Source of the DNA: JANMES01 sp038329865
GTDB lineage: Bacteria; Planctomycetota; Phycisphaerae; Tepidisphaerales; Tepidisphaeraceae
NCBI GenBank assembly: GCA_038329865.1
Contig: JBBQNK010000015.1
Span: 1-64,000, forward strand
Length of the DNA stretch: 64,000 nt
Reading direction: 5' to 3'
Shown here: positions 25,130 to 33,751 of the stretch, piece after piece
How positions within the stretch are numbered: position 1 is the stretch's first letter
How the letters are laid out: every line of letters starts with the position of its first letter
The notes under the pieces: generated by a model
Databases searched by the model: none
Told to the model about the DNA's origin: nothing
The model's input: only the letters and a program-made list of their open reading frames with translations
Position numbers and translations under genes: made by a program

Positions 25130-26716
25130 TCAGTGTTTTTTGGCGGTAATCACCGGGAAACCGCCGGTGGGTGGGTTCGGATCGCCTTCGTCATCCATTG
25201 GAGCGACGTACCCGCTCGGGCCGCCCATCGCCTGGTATCGGAAATAAACTTTCAGCAGGAGAATCACTGCCGCCGTCGCGAAAACGAAGCTGAAAACGAA
25301 TGTGATGCGGTAATTGCTACCGGTCCAGTCGAGGATGGCCCCGAGAGATGGCCCCCACACGAGTCCGATGACATGCGTGATCAGTCCACCGGCCGAAGCG
25401 AACTGGCTGAACTTCGCGCGCGGCAAAAGGGCCTGACTCATCGAAGCCGCGGCAGTGAAATAGGTTCCCGATAGCACGCCGTGCGCGAACAATGCCCAGC
25501 CGAAGCTCGTCGTACCGCGAATGAAGATCGCGCTGATTCCCATCGCCACCGCGTAAAGCGTCATCGCGACAATCGCCATGCGCATGGTGCTGAATTTATC
25601 TACAAGCGAACCGAGCGGATACGCCAGGGAGAGCGAACAGATGAACGTGACAGTGATGATGCCACCGTAGCCGAGGCGGTAACTTCCAAAGCCGATGCCA
25701 GACGGATCCCACTTGCCGAGATTCATGTGGATGCTCTTGGCGTAGAGCAGGATCCAACTGTTGACCGGTCCCGCCGCCATCCCCGCCAGCGTGAAGGCGG
25801 CGAAAATCCAGAGGTAGTGCGGCTGGCTGAAACATTCGCGGAAGTAAATCCCGACAGCCCCGAAGAATCCCGAGGAGCGGTGATCGTTCAGATTGACGGG
25901 CGCGGGGTAGTTGCCTTCCTTCACCATGAAGCACATCAGCGTAAAACCGACGCCGAAGACTAGCGAAACCCACACAAAAATCACTGTAAAATGGCTTTCG
26001 GCATATCCTAGAACAAACCAGTTGAAGATCATGCCGTCGATCAGGCTGACCGCCCGGAACATCGCGTAGAATCGCCCGATCACCGGGCGCGGGACGACGT
26101 CGTTGATCAATCCGCTCAGCACCGCGCCGCTGGTCACCGCCGCGATATCGAAGCAAGTCCAGAAGACCGAGAAAACAGTCAGCAACGCCGCCTTGTGGCT
26201 GAGCGCGCCATGGGCCATTTTCTCCAAGCCGCCGGCGATCTGCGGACAGAATGCGAGCCCGAGCATCGACACTGCGGCGATCGGCGTAGGAATAATCAGG
26301 AACGGAATTCGGCGGCCCCAGCGGCTACGAAGGCGATCGGATTTGTAGCTGATGATCGGGCTCAAGACCATCGAGATCATGGTTGGGATGGTCGTCAGCA
26401 GGATCGACATCGCCAGGTTGCTCGTGCCGAAGCCCTTAAGCATCAGCTGAATCAACGGCCCGAGCGAACGCTCACGCGTGGAGATCGCGAAGTCGCCAAA
26501 GAGCAACCAGAAAAAAAGCACGATCAGGCCGGCCATGGTGTAAACGAGCGTGCCGTGTGTCCATGTCTTACCTGGCGTGCCGACGATCGATTCGTACCCA
26601 ACCGCCGGGCCGGGATGCACAATCGGCGCTTCCGCCTCAACGGCTTCGGTCATCGGCTGTTCTTCGGTCGGCGGAATGGGAATGCCGATCGGCTCGTCTG
26701 ATTTGGGATCGCTCAT
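25130..26716 (-). CDS. Major facilitator superfamily transporter
   Basis: This 528-residue protein has about 12 membrane segments after a soluble acidic N-terminal stretch of about 50 residues. The loop after the second segment pair reads SYKSDRLRSRWGRRIPFLI, which fits the sugar-symporter end of the MFS (GPH or sucrose-transporter-like). A second RRIPFLIIPTPIA-type pattern is not repeated in the C-half. The substrate is unknown; neighbouring genes give no hint. The start at 26716 lacks a clear ribosome site, and an internal Met at residue 22 is an alternative. Confidence 0.85.
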   Translation of the reverse strand: MSDPKSDEPIGIPIPPTEEQPMTEAVEAEAPIVHPGPAVGYESIVGTPGKTWTHGTLVYTMAGLIVLFFWLLFGDFAISTRERSLGPLIQLMLKGFGTSNLAMSILLTTIPTMISMVLSPIISYKSDRLRSRWGRRIPFLIIPTPIAAVSMLGLAFCPQIAGGLEKMAHGALSHKAALLTVFSVFWTCFDIAAVTSGAVLSGLINDVVPRPVIGRFYAMFRAVSLIDGMIFNWFVLGYAESHFTVIFVWVSLVFGVGFTLMCFMVKEGNYPAPVNLNDHRSSGFFGAVGIYFRECFSQPHYLWIFAAFTLAGMAAGPVNSWILLYAKSIHMNLGKWDPSGIGFGSYRLGYGGIITVTFICSLSLAYPLGSLVDKFSTMRMAIVAMTLYAVAMGISAIFIRGTTSFGWALFAHGVLSGTYFTAAASMSQALLPRAKFSQFASAGGLITHVIGLVWGPSLGAILDWTGSNYRITFVFSFVFATAAVILLLKVYFRYQAMGGPSGYVAPMDDEGDPNPPTGGFPVITAKKH

Positions 26717-26939
26717 GTGGTACGGATACCGCAGTTGAGTGCGGCAGAATAAAATGTGATGGGACGAAAACCGCTCGGCAAGGAAGTATCGGGGCGCGAG
26801 TTTGAAAAGTACAGCCTAAAACATTAACGGTCCACGGCTGACCCCGGTCATAATCCGAACATTTAGAAAACTTTAAAATACAAAGCTATTCTCTCAAACG
26901 GTGGCCCTGTCGTAAGTTACAGTGCAAATTTGCATGCTT

Positions 26940-26967
26940 TTGACAACTCTGCTAAGATCACTAATCT
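26940..26967 (+). promoter_or_regulatory. Promoter-like TTGACA-16-TAATCT directly abutting the folC start
   Basis: TTGACA at 26940-26945 and TAATCT at 26962-26967 are 16 bp apart. The -10-like element ends immediately before the ATG at 26968, so transcription would begin inside the annotated gene. Either the promoter is not real or folC starts at a later codon. Confidence 0.3.
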
Positions 26968-28488
26968 ATGGCGACGAAGGCGAAACCGAGGCGCGCGACA
27001 TCTCATCCGCGAACCGCAGCAAGGGCGACATTGCGAAGTCGACCGGCGAAGGGTAAGTCCTCCGCCCGGCGTCGAAAGCCCGTGCCCGCTCCAGAGGTCG
27101 TCAAACCAATCGTAAACCCAGGTCTGGCCGCGTTTAACAAAGCGATGAAGGTGCTCTCCACCCTCGCCGATTTCGAGCGGCTGCGCATCGTCCGCTACAA
27201 CAGTCAGAACTTCGATCTCGACCGCATGCGGCTCCTCCTGAAACGCATCGGCAACCCGCACGAAGCGTTCCGCTCCGTCCACATCGCCGGCACGAAGGGC
27301 AAGGGCAGCACCGCCGCCATGGTGGCCGCCATGTTGCAGGCGAACGGATATAAAGTCGCCCTATATACCTCGCCGCACCTGGTCGACATCCGCGAGCGGA
27401 TCACCATTAACGGCGAGATGATCTCCTACGCCGATTTCGCCCGACTGACGAAGCTCGTCGAGCCGTTCCTCGCCCGCATCAAGCCGTCGCCGACGTACTT
27501 CGACGTGCTGACCGCCATCGCGTTCAAATACTTTGCCGAGCAGAAGGTGGATATTGCCGTCGTCGAAACCGGACTGGGTGGTCGCCTCGACAGCACCAAC
27601 GTCATCAAGCCGGAAGTGACTGCGATCACGTCGATCAGCATGGACCACATGGCCCAGTTGGGAAACAATGTGGGCGCGATCGCCGCCGAGAAGGCCGGCA
27701 TCTTCAAGCACGGCGTGCCTGCCGTCACCGTCATCCAGCACCTTGATGCCGAAGCCGCGCTCAAGAAAGGCGCTGAGAAAGTCGGCGTCACGCTCGACAT
27801 CATCGGCAAGACGATCGAGTTCAGCTACCGCTTCGAGTCCAGCCGCATGCTCGGGCCGCACAATCGCATCGTGCTGACCACGCCGAACAGCAAGTTCGAG
27901 CATTTGGCCGTGCCGCTGATGGGCGAGCACCAGGCGATCAACTGTGGGCTTGCTTTGGCGGTCATCGACCGACTCAAAGGCCGCGGCTTCGCGATCAATG
28001 ATTCGCGCGCGATGGAAGGCCTGGCCAAAACGCAAATCCCCGGGCGCATGGAGATGGTCAATCAAACGCCGCGGATCATTGTCGACGGCGCCCACAACGC
28101 CGCCAGCCTTGACGCGATCATGAAAGCCATCGGCCAGCACATTCCTTATGACAGCATGGTCGTCATCTTCGGCTGCTGCAGCGATAAAGACGTGCCCGGC
28201 ATGCTCGAGCGAATCACCAGCGGCGCCGACAAAGTCATCTTCACGCGGGTGGATAACATCCGCTCCGCCAACCCCCACGAGTTGGCTGCCACCTACACCG
28301 AGTTGTACGGCAAGATGGCGCAGGTCGCCCCGACGCTGGATGAGGCCCTTGGCATCGCCGCCCGCGCGGTGACGAAGGAAGACCTCATCTGCATCACCGG
28401 CAGCTTCTACCTGGTCGGCGAAGCGAAAAAATACTTCACCGCAAAAGCCGCGGCCGCAGCGGCGGCTCTCGAAGGCAAGTCGGTCTGA
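26968..28488 (+). CDS. folC: Bifunctional folylpolyglutamate/dihydrofolate synthase
   Basis: FolC adds glutamate to dihydropteroate and folates. The core matches the family: LLLKRIGNPHEAF, P-loop IAGTKGKGSTAAM, YTSPHLVDIRERI, ETGLGGRLDSTNVI, SMDHMAQLG and the C-terminal VDGAHNAASLDAI. At 506 residues it is about 60 longer than usual. The first 48 residues are an extra basic, Ala/Arg/Lys-rich stretch of low complexity, and the C-terminus ends in an Ala-rich tail. The normal FolC N-terminus aligns near residue 50, so the true start may be downstream of 26968; no GTG or ATG there has an obvious ribosome site. Confidence 0.93.
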   Translation: MATKAKPRRATSHPRTAARATLRSRPAKGKSSARRRKPVPAPEVVKPIVNPGLAAFNKAMKVLSTLADFERLRIVRYNSQNFDLDRMRLLLKRIGNPHEAFRSVHIAGTKGKGSTAAMVAAMLQANGYKVALYTSPHLVDIRERITINGEMISYADFARLTKLVEPFLARIKPSPTYFDVLTAIAFKYFAEQKVDIAVVETGLGGRLDSTNVIKPEVTAITSISMDHMAQLGNNVGAIAAEKAGIFKHGVPAVTVIQHLDAEAALKKGAEKVGVTLDIIGKTIEFSYRFESSRMLGPHNRIVLTTPNSKFEHLAVPLMGEHQAINCGLALAVIDRLKGRGFAINDSRAMEGLAKTQIPGRMEMVNQTPRIIVDGAHNAASLDAIMKAIGQHIPYDSMVVIFGCCSDKDVPGMLERITSGADKVIFTRVDNIRSANPHELAATYTELYGKMAQVAPTLDEALGIAARAVTKEDLICITGSFYLVGEAKKYFTAKAAAAAAALEGKSV

Positions 28489-28517
28489 TCTTTTCACAAC
28501 GGGGCGCCTTTGAAGTT

Positions 28518-28543
28518 TCCCTGCGCAGAATATGCGCGAGGGA
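28518..28543 (+). terminator. Possible terminator after folC
   Basis: A hairpin TCCCTGCGCA / TGCGC-G-AGGGA with one bulged base is followed by ATTTCTCATTTT. The T-tract is imperfect, so termination is plausible but not strong. Confidence 0.4.
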
Positions 28544-28615
28544 TTTCTCATTTTCGACTAATCCGTTGAATTCGCGCCCGCCACGAAACCAATCTCCAAA
28601 CGGCGCGTAGTATTG

Positions 28616-28975
28616 ATGATGTTATCGCAGACGTCGCATCACATGAAACGGCGATCCGCTCAAGCCGAGCTCTATCTAAACGATGAACTCGTCGGGCTGG
28701 TCGAGATGCGCGGCACTGATACCTCCTGGTCGTTCGGCGAATTTAAACCGAACGACGCGTTCGAAAAATACGCACAATTTTTCGGTGTCTGGTCCCTGCT
28801 CGTCCACGAAGAAACCGACGGCCGCCTGCACGAAGCAACCTCCGCGGAATTGCGCGAGGCCGAGAATGCCATTGACCGCCTGAAGGCCCGCCTGCATTTC
28901 ATCAAGACCGACGAGTGGCAACGCGCCGCCCAGATCAATATTGATGGAACGATGATCGAGTGGAAGCAGTATTGA
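28616..28975 (+). CDS. Hypothetical protein, about 119 aa
   Basis: This soluble protein has the look of a real gene: balanced composition, a strand-rich N-half (AELYLNDELVGLVEMRG), then a helical charged middle and a final strand (QINIDGTMIEWKQY). I recognise no family. The start is unsettled: TTG 28613, ATG 28616, ATG 28619 and ATG 28646 are all possible and none has a good ribosome site. It is convergent with the oxidoreductase gene at 29053, and a short hairpin lies between. Confidence 0.6.
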   Translation: MMLSQTSHHMKRRSAQAELYLNDELVGLVEMRGTDTSWSFGEFKPNDAFEKYAQFFGVWSLLVHEETDGRLHEATSAELREAENAIDRLKARLHFIKTDEWQRAAQINIDGTMIEWKQY

Positions 28976-29020
28976 AGGGTCCTGAAGAATCACTCCCACG
29001 GAAAATTGCTCGGTTCTGTT

Positions 29021-29044
29021 CCTCTCCCGGTATTCCGGGAGAGG
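29021..29044. repeat. Short hairpin, CCTCTCCCGG family
   Basis: A perfect 10 bp stem CCTCTCCCGG / CCGGGAGAGG sits in the 77 bp between two convergent genes. It is a minimal copy of the element found at 44981, 57407 and 60126. Confidence 0.8.
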
Positions 29045-29052
29045 GAGTAAAC

Positions 29053-30060
29053 TTAAAGCATTTTCGCAGGCATGCGCGCGACGATTTCCGTCGCCAGCGC
29101 CACTGCCGCCAGGCCGTCGTCGGCACTGACTTCCGGCGGTGTCTTGGTCTTCACGGCATGTAGGAATGCATCCAGCTCCGCACGCAGCGGCTCGACGTCG
29201 TCGGGCTTTAATTCTTCAATATTGACGAGTTCCGTGTAATTCACCTGCGAGAGGTCTTCGATCTCGCCGGACCGGATTTTCGCCATGGTTTCGCGGAGCG
29301 CACTGACGTTGCCGCTCTTCCGCGCGACAATTCCGTACCGCTTTTGATAATCGAGAGACACGTACGCGTCCGGCGAGAAGGCCCGTAGCTTGCGTTCGGT
29401 TTTGAGCGCCAACCGCGACGCGGTGAAATTCGCCACGCAGCCGTTCTCGAATCTTACGCGGGCGTTGCAGACGTCCTCGACTTCGCCGATCACGCTCACG
29501 CCGACGGAATCTACCTGCACGGGCTTGGATCGCGCGAGCTTGAGGACGATGTCGATGTCGTGAATCATCATGTCGAGCACCACGCCGACGTCGACCGATC
29601 GGAACGTCATCGGGCTGACGCGGATGACTTCGATGAAGCCGGGGCGAATGTCGAATTTGTTCATCGCGCGGATGATCGGGTTGAATCGCTCGATGTGGCC
29701 GACCTGCACGGTCGTGCCGGTCTCGCGTGCCAGCGCCGCGATGCGCGTCGCCTCGGCCACGTCCTTCGCCATCGGCTTTTCTATCAGGCAAGCTACGCCG
29801 GCGCGGATGAACGCGCCCGACAGCGATTCGTGCGTGACAGTTGGCGTTGCGATGGTCACTGCTTTGACGTGCGGGATCATCTCAGACACGTCGGCGAACG
29901 CCTTGCACGAAAATTGCTCGGCTACTTCCTGGGCGGCTTCCAGGTTGGCGTCGTACACGCCGACGAGTTTCGCGCCGGGGATTTGGCTGTAAACGCGGGC
30001 ATGCAATCGACCCATGCGACCGCACCCGACCACGCCCACTGGGATTTGCTCTGAAGTCAT
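29053..30060 (-). CDS. Gfo/Idh/MocA family oxidoreductase
   Basis: This 335-residue NAD(P)-dependent sugar dehydrogenase-like protein has an N-terminal Rossmann motif VGVVGCGRMGRLHA, the EKPMAKD motif with its catalytic Lys, and VGHIERFNP after it. The GHIERFNP form is typical of the subgroup that sits in lipid A gene clusters and includes GnnA, which oxidises UDP-GlcNAc at C3. lpxA and lpxC/fabZ lie 3-5 kb upstream on the same strand, so a GnnA-like role in making amide-linked lipid A is an attractive inference, but no gnnB aminotransferase is seen. The start at 30060 is the natural one; an upstream extension to 30159 is not. Confidence 0.85.
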   Translation of the reverse strand: MTSEQIPVGVVGCGRMGRLHARVYSQIPGAKLVGVYDANLEAAQEVAEQFSCKAFADVSEMIPHVKAVTIATPTVTHESLSGAFIRAGVACLIEKPMAKDVAEATRIAALARETGTTVQVGHIERFNPIIRAMNKFDIRPGFIEVIRVSPMTFRSVDVGVVLDMMIHDIDIVLKLARSKPVQVDSVGVSVIGEVEDVCNARVRFENGCVANFTASRLALKTERKLRAFSPDAYVSLDYQKRYGIVARKSGNVSALRETMAKIRSGEIEDLSQVNYTELVNIEELKPDDVEPLRAELDAFLHAVKTKTPPEVSADDGLAAVALATEIVARMPAKML

Positions 30061-30124
30061 GGGCCGCATTCTCGGAGATGCGCGCTGGGAATCAAGGCGT
30101 GAGAAGGGAAGATTCTCGATGAGG

Positions 30125-30195
30125 GAACGTGCGAAACGGCAAGCCGTGAGCCGACTCAACTGTCGCGGCTAACGGCTTGCCGTTTCGCAACGTTC
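30125..30195. repeat. Inverted repeat (GCGAAACGGCAAGCCG family)
   Basis: The arms GAACGTGCGAAACGGCAAGC and GCTTGCCGTTTCGCAACGTTC flank a looser inner pair, GTGAGCCGACTC / GTCGCGGCTAAC. It ends 10 bp before the stop of the prepilin-like gene, so it may also terminate that transcript. Confidence 0.85.
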
Positions 30196-30204
30196 ATCGG
30201 CGTT

Positions 30205-31032
30205 TCACTTCACCGGAACGAACGCCGTGTACACCGCGATGTCTTGCGCCGGGCCGTCGAACCCTTTGCTCGCGTCAGTCGGGTCGGCGTAGCCTCTGCC
30301 GACGATGTACGCATTCGCGCCGCTCAAGTCTTCGACAGCGGATTGCATGTCCCACCCTGGCACGAGCTGCCAGGTGTTGGTTGATGCGTCCTGCAGATTT
30401 CCCACCCGATAGATGCGGCCCACGCTCCCGGCGGCCGGGCCGGCGATCAGGACGAAAGCGCCGGGAGCCACCCGCGCCTGTGCATGAGAAAGATCGTCGT
30501 TCTCGAACGTGACCAAGTCCGGCCCGGTCGTGCCGCCGTCCTGCAAAGTCACGGTCACGCCGGCAGGGTCGAGCGTCGCGCCCGATCCCGTAATGTCATC
30601 CGGATTCATCGGAATATCCACGCCCGCCTGGTACAGCGACCGATTCCGATCTCGCACGACAAACACAAATACCTGCGCCGTCGGCTCAGCACCATTTCGC
30701 CGGTAAAGCGGAACCCACGCGAACCGCGCATCAGTATTGGAAATGAGATTGCCGTAAACCTTCTGCCGCAGCGCCCCGGTTAGCGGCACGATGCTGCCGT
30801 CCGTTGATGGAACGATTTCACTGGCGAACGTTTTGCTCAAGATCGAAACCGCCGAAGTCCCAACCGCGGCGGCGGTGGTTTCGTCGACGTTCGATCGCGT
30901 CTGGCTGATCGCGACCGGAAAAATCGCCGCCGTCATGATCATGCCGATGCCCAGGATCACGACAGCGAACATCACCTCGACGAGCGTAAACCCGGGGCAA
31001 AACTGCGGAGGATGGCGCTTTAAAATTCGCAT
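30205..31032 (-). CDS. Prepilin-type N-terminal cleavage/methylation protein
   Basis: This 275-residue protein carries a class III signal: a basic leader, then CPGFTLVEVMFAVVILGIG, with cleavage after Gly and the conserved Glu at +5. It is a pseudopilin of type II secretion or type IV pilus style, with a large unique C-terminal domain of beta character. No secretion ATPase, platform or prepilin peptidase is in the window, which is common for planctomycete pseudopilins scattered through the genome. The upstream extension to 31329 is a shadow of the ferritin-like gene. Confidence 0.85.
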   Translation of the reverse strand: MRILKRHPPQFCPGFTLVEVMFAVVILGIGMIMTAAIFPVAISQTRSNVDETTAAAVGTSAVSILSKTFASEIVPSTDGSIVPLTGALRQKVYGNLISNTDARFAWVPLYRRNGAEPTAQVFVFVVRDRNRSLYQAGVDIPMNPDDITGSGATLDPAGVTVTLQDGGTTGPDLVTFENDDLSHAQARVAPGAFVLIAGPAAGSVGRIYRVGNLQDASTNTWQLVPGWDMQSAVEDLSGANAYIVGRGYADPTDASKGFDGPAQDIAVYTAFVPVK

Positions 31033-31132
31033 TCGATCGCTCGGATTCCCCCTCAAAAAGCCTACGAAAACGCAAGCGACTTGACGGCGTTCGGAACGCG
31101 TGCGAGATCGCATGCGCCTTCGCGGAAGAAGG

Positions 31133-31843
31133 TTACACAACAATGAACGGCGACACCGCCGCCAGTACTTCGTCGGGCGTGAGGGGCTCATCAATGCCTG
31201 CCTTGCTGAGCGCCGTCGATCCGCTTCCCGCCAATGGCGCGGTGGGGATCGAAAGGTGGAACAGCTTGTCCAGCGTCGCGGCGATCGCGGCGGTGTGACG
31301 CGCCTCGGTGCCTTCGATCGCACCAGCAATTGCCAGGTACGGCGAGTTGATGGACAGCAGCGGAATCGCCCCGAGATAAGCCGCCACGCCGGTCTTCTCG
31401 GCGGTGTAGACGAGATTCAACACGGCCTGGCGGTTGAGTGAGTTGATCTGAAAATCGTACTTGAACGGCGAGATCACTTTTGCGCCCAGCGCCGTGAGTG
31501 CGCCGCGCAGGAAGTCGCGGTGCTCGATCTCGACTTTCCCGAACGTGGCGAGGTACTGCACGTCATCGGAACTGGCTTTGACGTGCAGGCCCTTGATGCC
31601 GCGCGCCTTGTCGCCCTTGGTGAGCCGGGCCAGCGCCTGAATGTATAGGTCCGCCTCGAGATCTTCCAAGGCCAGCGCGTAGTTGAGTACTTTCACATCG
31701 CCGGTTCCGGGAATGTCTGCGAAAGTCAGTGCCGGTGTGACGGCGAAAGCGGCACCGGGCTGGGCGAGCATTACAGCGGTTGCGACAGCGGCCGTGGCGA
31801 TAAAGCCGCGGCGGGTGGAGATATTTTCAATGAGGTCGTTCAT
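31133..31843 (-). CDS. Tat-exported ferritin-like domain protein (downstream copy)
   Basis: This 236-residue protein starts with a twin-arginine signal (STRRGFIATAAVATAV) ending near AFA. The mature part is a four-helix ferritin-like bundle with diiron-type ligands in order: the Glu in LEDLEADLY, ExxH in VEIEHRDF, the Glu in TAEKTGVAAYLGA, and ExxH in GTEARHTAA. It probably binds iron in the periplasm; activity is unknown. It lies 56 bp after a longer paralogue and shares the LNYALxLExLEADLY segment. The ribosome site AGAGGAAAG fixes the start at 31843. Confidence 0.85.
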   Translation of the reverse strand: MNDLIENISTRRGFIATAAVATAVMLAQPGAAFAVTPALTFADIPGTGDVKVLNYALALEDLEADLYIQALARLTKGDKARGIKGLHVKASSDDVQYLATFGKVEIEHRDFLRGALTALGAKVISPFKYDFQINSLNRQAVLNLVYTAEKTGVAAYLGAIPLLSINSPYLAIAGAIEGTEARHTAAIAATLDKLFHLSIPTAPLAGSGSTALSKAGIDEPLTPDEVLAAVSPFIVV

Positions 31844-31899
31844 GATTCTTTCCTCTCGAAGGAGTTTTGTTGAATGACAGATCCGTTGCGGCAATTCGC

Positions 31900-32733
31900 C
31901 TACCCGAAGTAGACCGAAGCCGCCGACAGAACTTGCGACGGCGTGAGGAAATACTCGAAGGTATTTCGGCTCGGGTAAGTCGTGACGACTTTCATATCGC
32001 CCGGCCGCGGATCGGGCCCGATTCGGGTATCAAAGACGTACCGGAGTGCCGCCGAGTGACGGGCCTCGGTCGAGTAGATCCCGCCGGCCACCTGCGCGTA
32101 GGCGAGTTGATCGCCGAGGTACGGCAACGCGCCGAGGTACGCCCGCACGCCGGTCTCTTCCAGCGGAAGAATTTCACCGAGGATGTAGCTGATGCCCGGC
32201 GACGGATGGCCCGCCCGGATGAAGTGATACCCGCCCGGGTTCGCCTTGGTCGGCGTAGCGCCGGCGGCGGTGATGGCGGCGATCAGGAAATCGCGATGTG
32301 CCGCTTCCACGAACGCGAACTGCGCCAGGTAAAGAAACCCGACATCGCCCGCAGTTTTGTCAAAGCCGAAGCCCGGCTTCACGCCGTTCTTGTAGCTATC
32401 GACGGTGGCGTCGAGCGGCGTATCGAGCGGCCGGCGCGAGGCGATGTTCAGCGCCTGGCGATACAAATCGGCTTCGAGAAATTCCAGCGTGAGCGCGTAG
32501 TTCAAAACGATTTCCAGCGAACTCGCGCCCGGAATCCCCGGGAACGCGGCCTGCACCTGCGTCAGCGTCGGGCCCGAGGGTGCGATCGACGGCGTGGCAC
32601 CCATTGCCTTGCTGGCGGATTTAAAATTGCCGGACACGATCTTTGCCGCAGCGATTCCCAACCCTGCAGCGGACATCCGCTTCAGGAAAAGTCGCCGACT
32701 GGAGGGACTCGAACGAATTTCGTCGATGTGCAT
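31900..32733 (-). CDS. Tat-exported ferritin-like domain protein (upstream copy)
   Basis: This 277-residue paralogue of the next gene has a textbook Tat motif (SSRRLFLKRMSAAGLGIAAA). The bundle keeps the same ligand pattern: Glu in LEFLEADLYRQAL, a Glu and His in FVEAAHRDF, the Glu in LEETGVRAYLGAL, and ExxH in STEARHSAAL. It carries an extra insertion of about 20 residues between helices 1 and 2. Strong ribosome site GGAGGAG. The pair forms a two-gene unit, probably periplasmic iron-binding or oxidative-stress proteins. Confidence 0.86.
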   Translation of the reverse strand: MHIDEIRSSPSSRRLFLKRMSAAGLGIAAAKIVSGNFKSASKAMGATPSIAPSGPTLTQVQAAFPGIPGASSLEIVLNYALTLEFLEADLYRQALNIASRRPLDTPLDATVDSYKNGVKPGFGFDKTAGDVGFLYLAQFAFVEAAHRDFLIAAITAAGATPTKANPGGYHFIRAGHPSPGISYILGEILPLEETGVRAYLGALPYLGDQLAYAQVAGGIYSTEARHSAALRYVFDTRIGPDPRPGDMKVVTTYPSRNTFEYFLTPSQVLSAASVYFG

Positions 32734-32946
32734 GTTTCGCTCCTCCGGGCCGACCGAACGCAAATCAGCCCGAAAAGAAAGATGAAATGAAGCCGCCGCT
32801 CACGCGACGATCTGCAGGGCATACGCAGACGATGTTCAATTGGATTTACGATTCAGCAGGATCAGGTGATCCCTTATGAAATGGCTGGAAATGAATGGGA
32901 GCGGAAAAGTTATACCGGCGGGTGTGCTGTCGATCAGTAAATCGGA

Positions 32947-33747
32947 TTATTTACCGCGAGTGCTTTCGAGGAATCGACCGTGCTTGCCTTGATCGCGGCG
33001 GCGGAGGAATTCGATCAGGAATTTCACGTGACGGTTAATGCCGTTCTGCGTTTCAAATTCCGCGACGGCGACGGCGAACGGTTTTTCGCGGCGGAAGAGC
33101 TTTTTGTACGCCTCTTCCAACGCGTCGATGTCATCGGGAAGAAATCCGTTGCGGGCCAGGCCAACGGCATTCAGGCCGCGGACGAGGTCGTGGCCGTCGG
33201 TCTTGCAGAACGGCGGGGCGTCGTGGGTGATTCGGCTGTAAGCACCGATGTACGCGTAATCACCCACCGTGCAAAAGTGGTGGATGCCGACACAGCCGGC
33301 GAGGTTGACGGTGTCGCCGACGATCGCATGCCCGGCGATCATCACGTTATTCGCGAAGATGCAGTTGTTGCCGATCTGCGCGTCGTGGCCGATGTGGGTG
33401 TTGACCATGAACAGGCTGTTGCTGCCGATGCGGGTGACGCCGCCGCCTTTTTCTGTACCGAGGTGAGCGGTAAACGCCTCGCGGCAGAGGTTGGCGTTGC
33501 CCATTTCCAGTCGCGTAGGCGAACCCTTGAACTTTTTATCCTGCGGCGGCGCGCCCAGCACCACATTGGGGAAGAAATGATTCTCTTCGCCAACCGTCGT
33601 CAGTCCCATGATCGTCACGTTATTGTGCAGCACGCAGCGCGCACCGATTTTCACGTCCGGCCCGATGACGCAGAACGGCCCGATTTCCACATCCTCCCCG
33701 ATGGATGCGGCAGGATCGATCACAGCTAGGGGTGAAATCTTCGCCAT
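32947..33747 (-). CDS. lpxA: UDP-N-acetylglucosamine acyltransferase LpxA
   Basis: LpxA carries out the first step of lipid A synthesis, O-acylation of UDP-GlcNAc. The 266-residue protein has the left-handed beta-helix hexapeptide repeats (IGPDVKIGARCVLHNNVTIMG), the catalytic His region (NTHIGHDAQIGNNC), HAIVGDTVNLAG, and the C-terminal helical domain starting NAVGLARNGF. The start 4 nt after the lpxC/fabZ stop shows translational coupling. Confidence 0.95.
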   Translation of the reverse strand: MAKISPLAVIDPAASIGEDVEIGPFCVIGPDVKIGARCVLHNNVTIMGLTTVGEENHFFPNVVLGAPPQDKKFKGSPTRLEMGNANLCREAFTAHLGTEKGGGVTRIGSNSLFMVNTHIGHDAQIGNNCIFANNVMIAGHAIVGDTVNLAGCVGIHHFCTVGDYAYIGAYSRITHDAPPFCKTDGHDLVRGLNAVGLARNGFLPDDIDALEEAYKKLFRREKPFAVAVAEFETQNGINRHVKFLIEFLRRRDQGKHGRFLESTRGK

Positions 33748-33751
33748 TGAA

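Noticed and set aside
30205..31032. A type II secretion or type IV pilus operon around the prepilin-like gene
   Set aside because: No ATPase, platform protein, secretin or prepilin peptidase is nearby; the pilin-like genes at 30205 and 45875-46761 are isolated.
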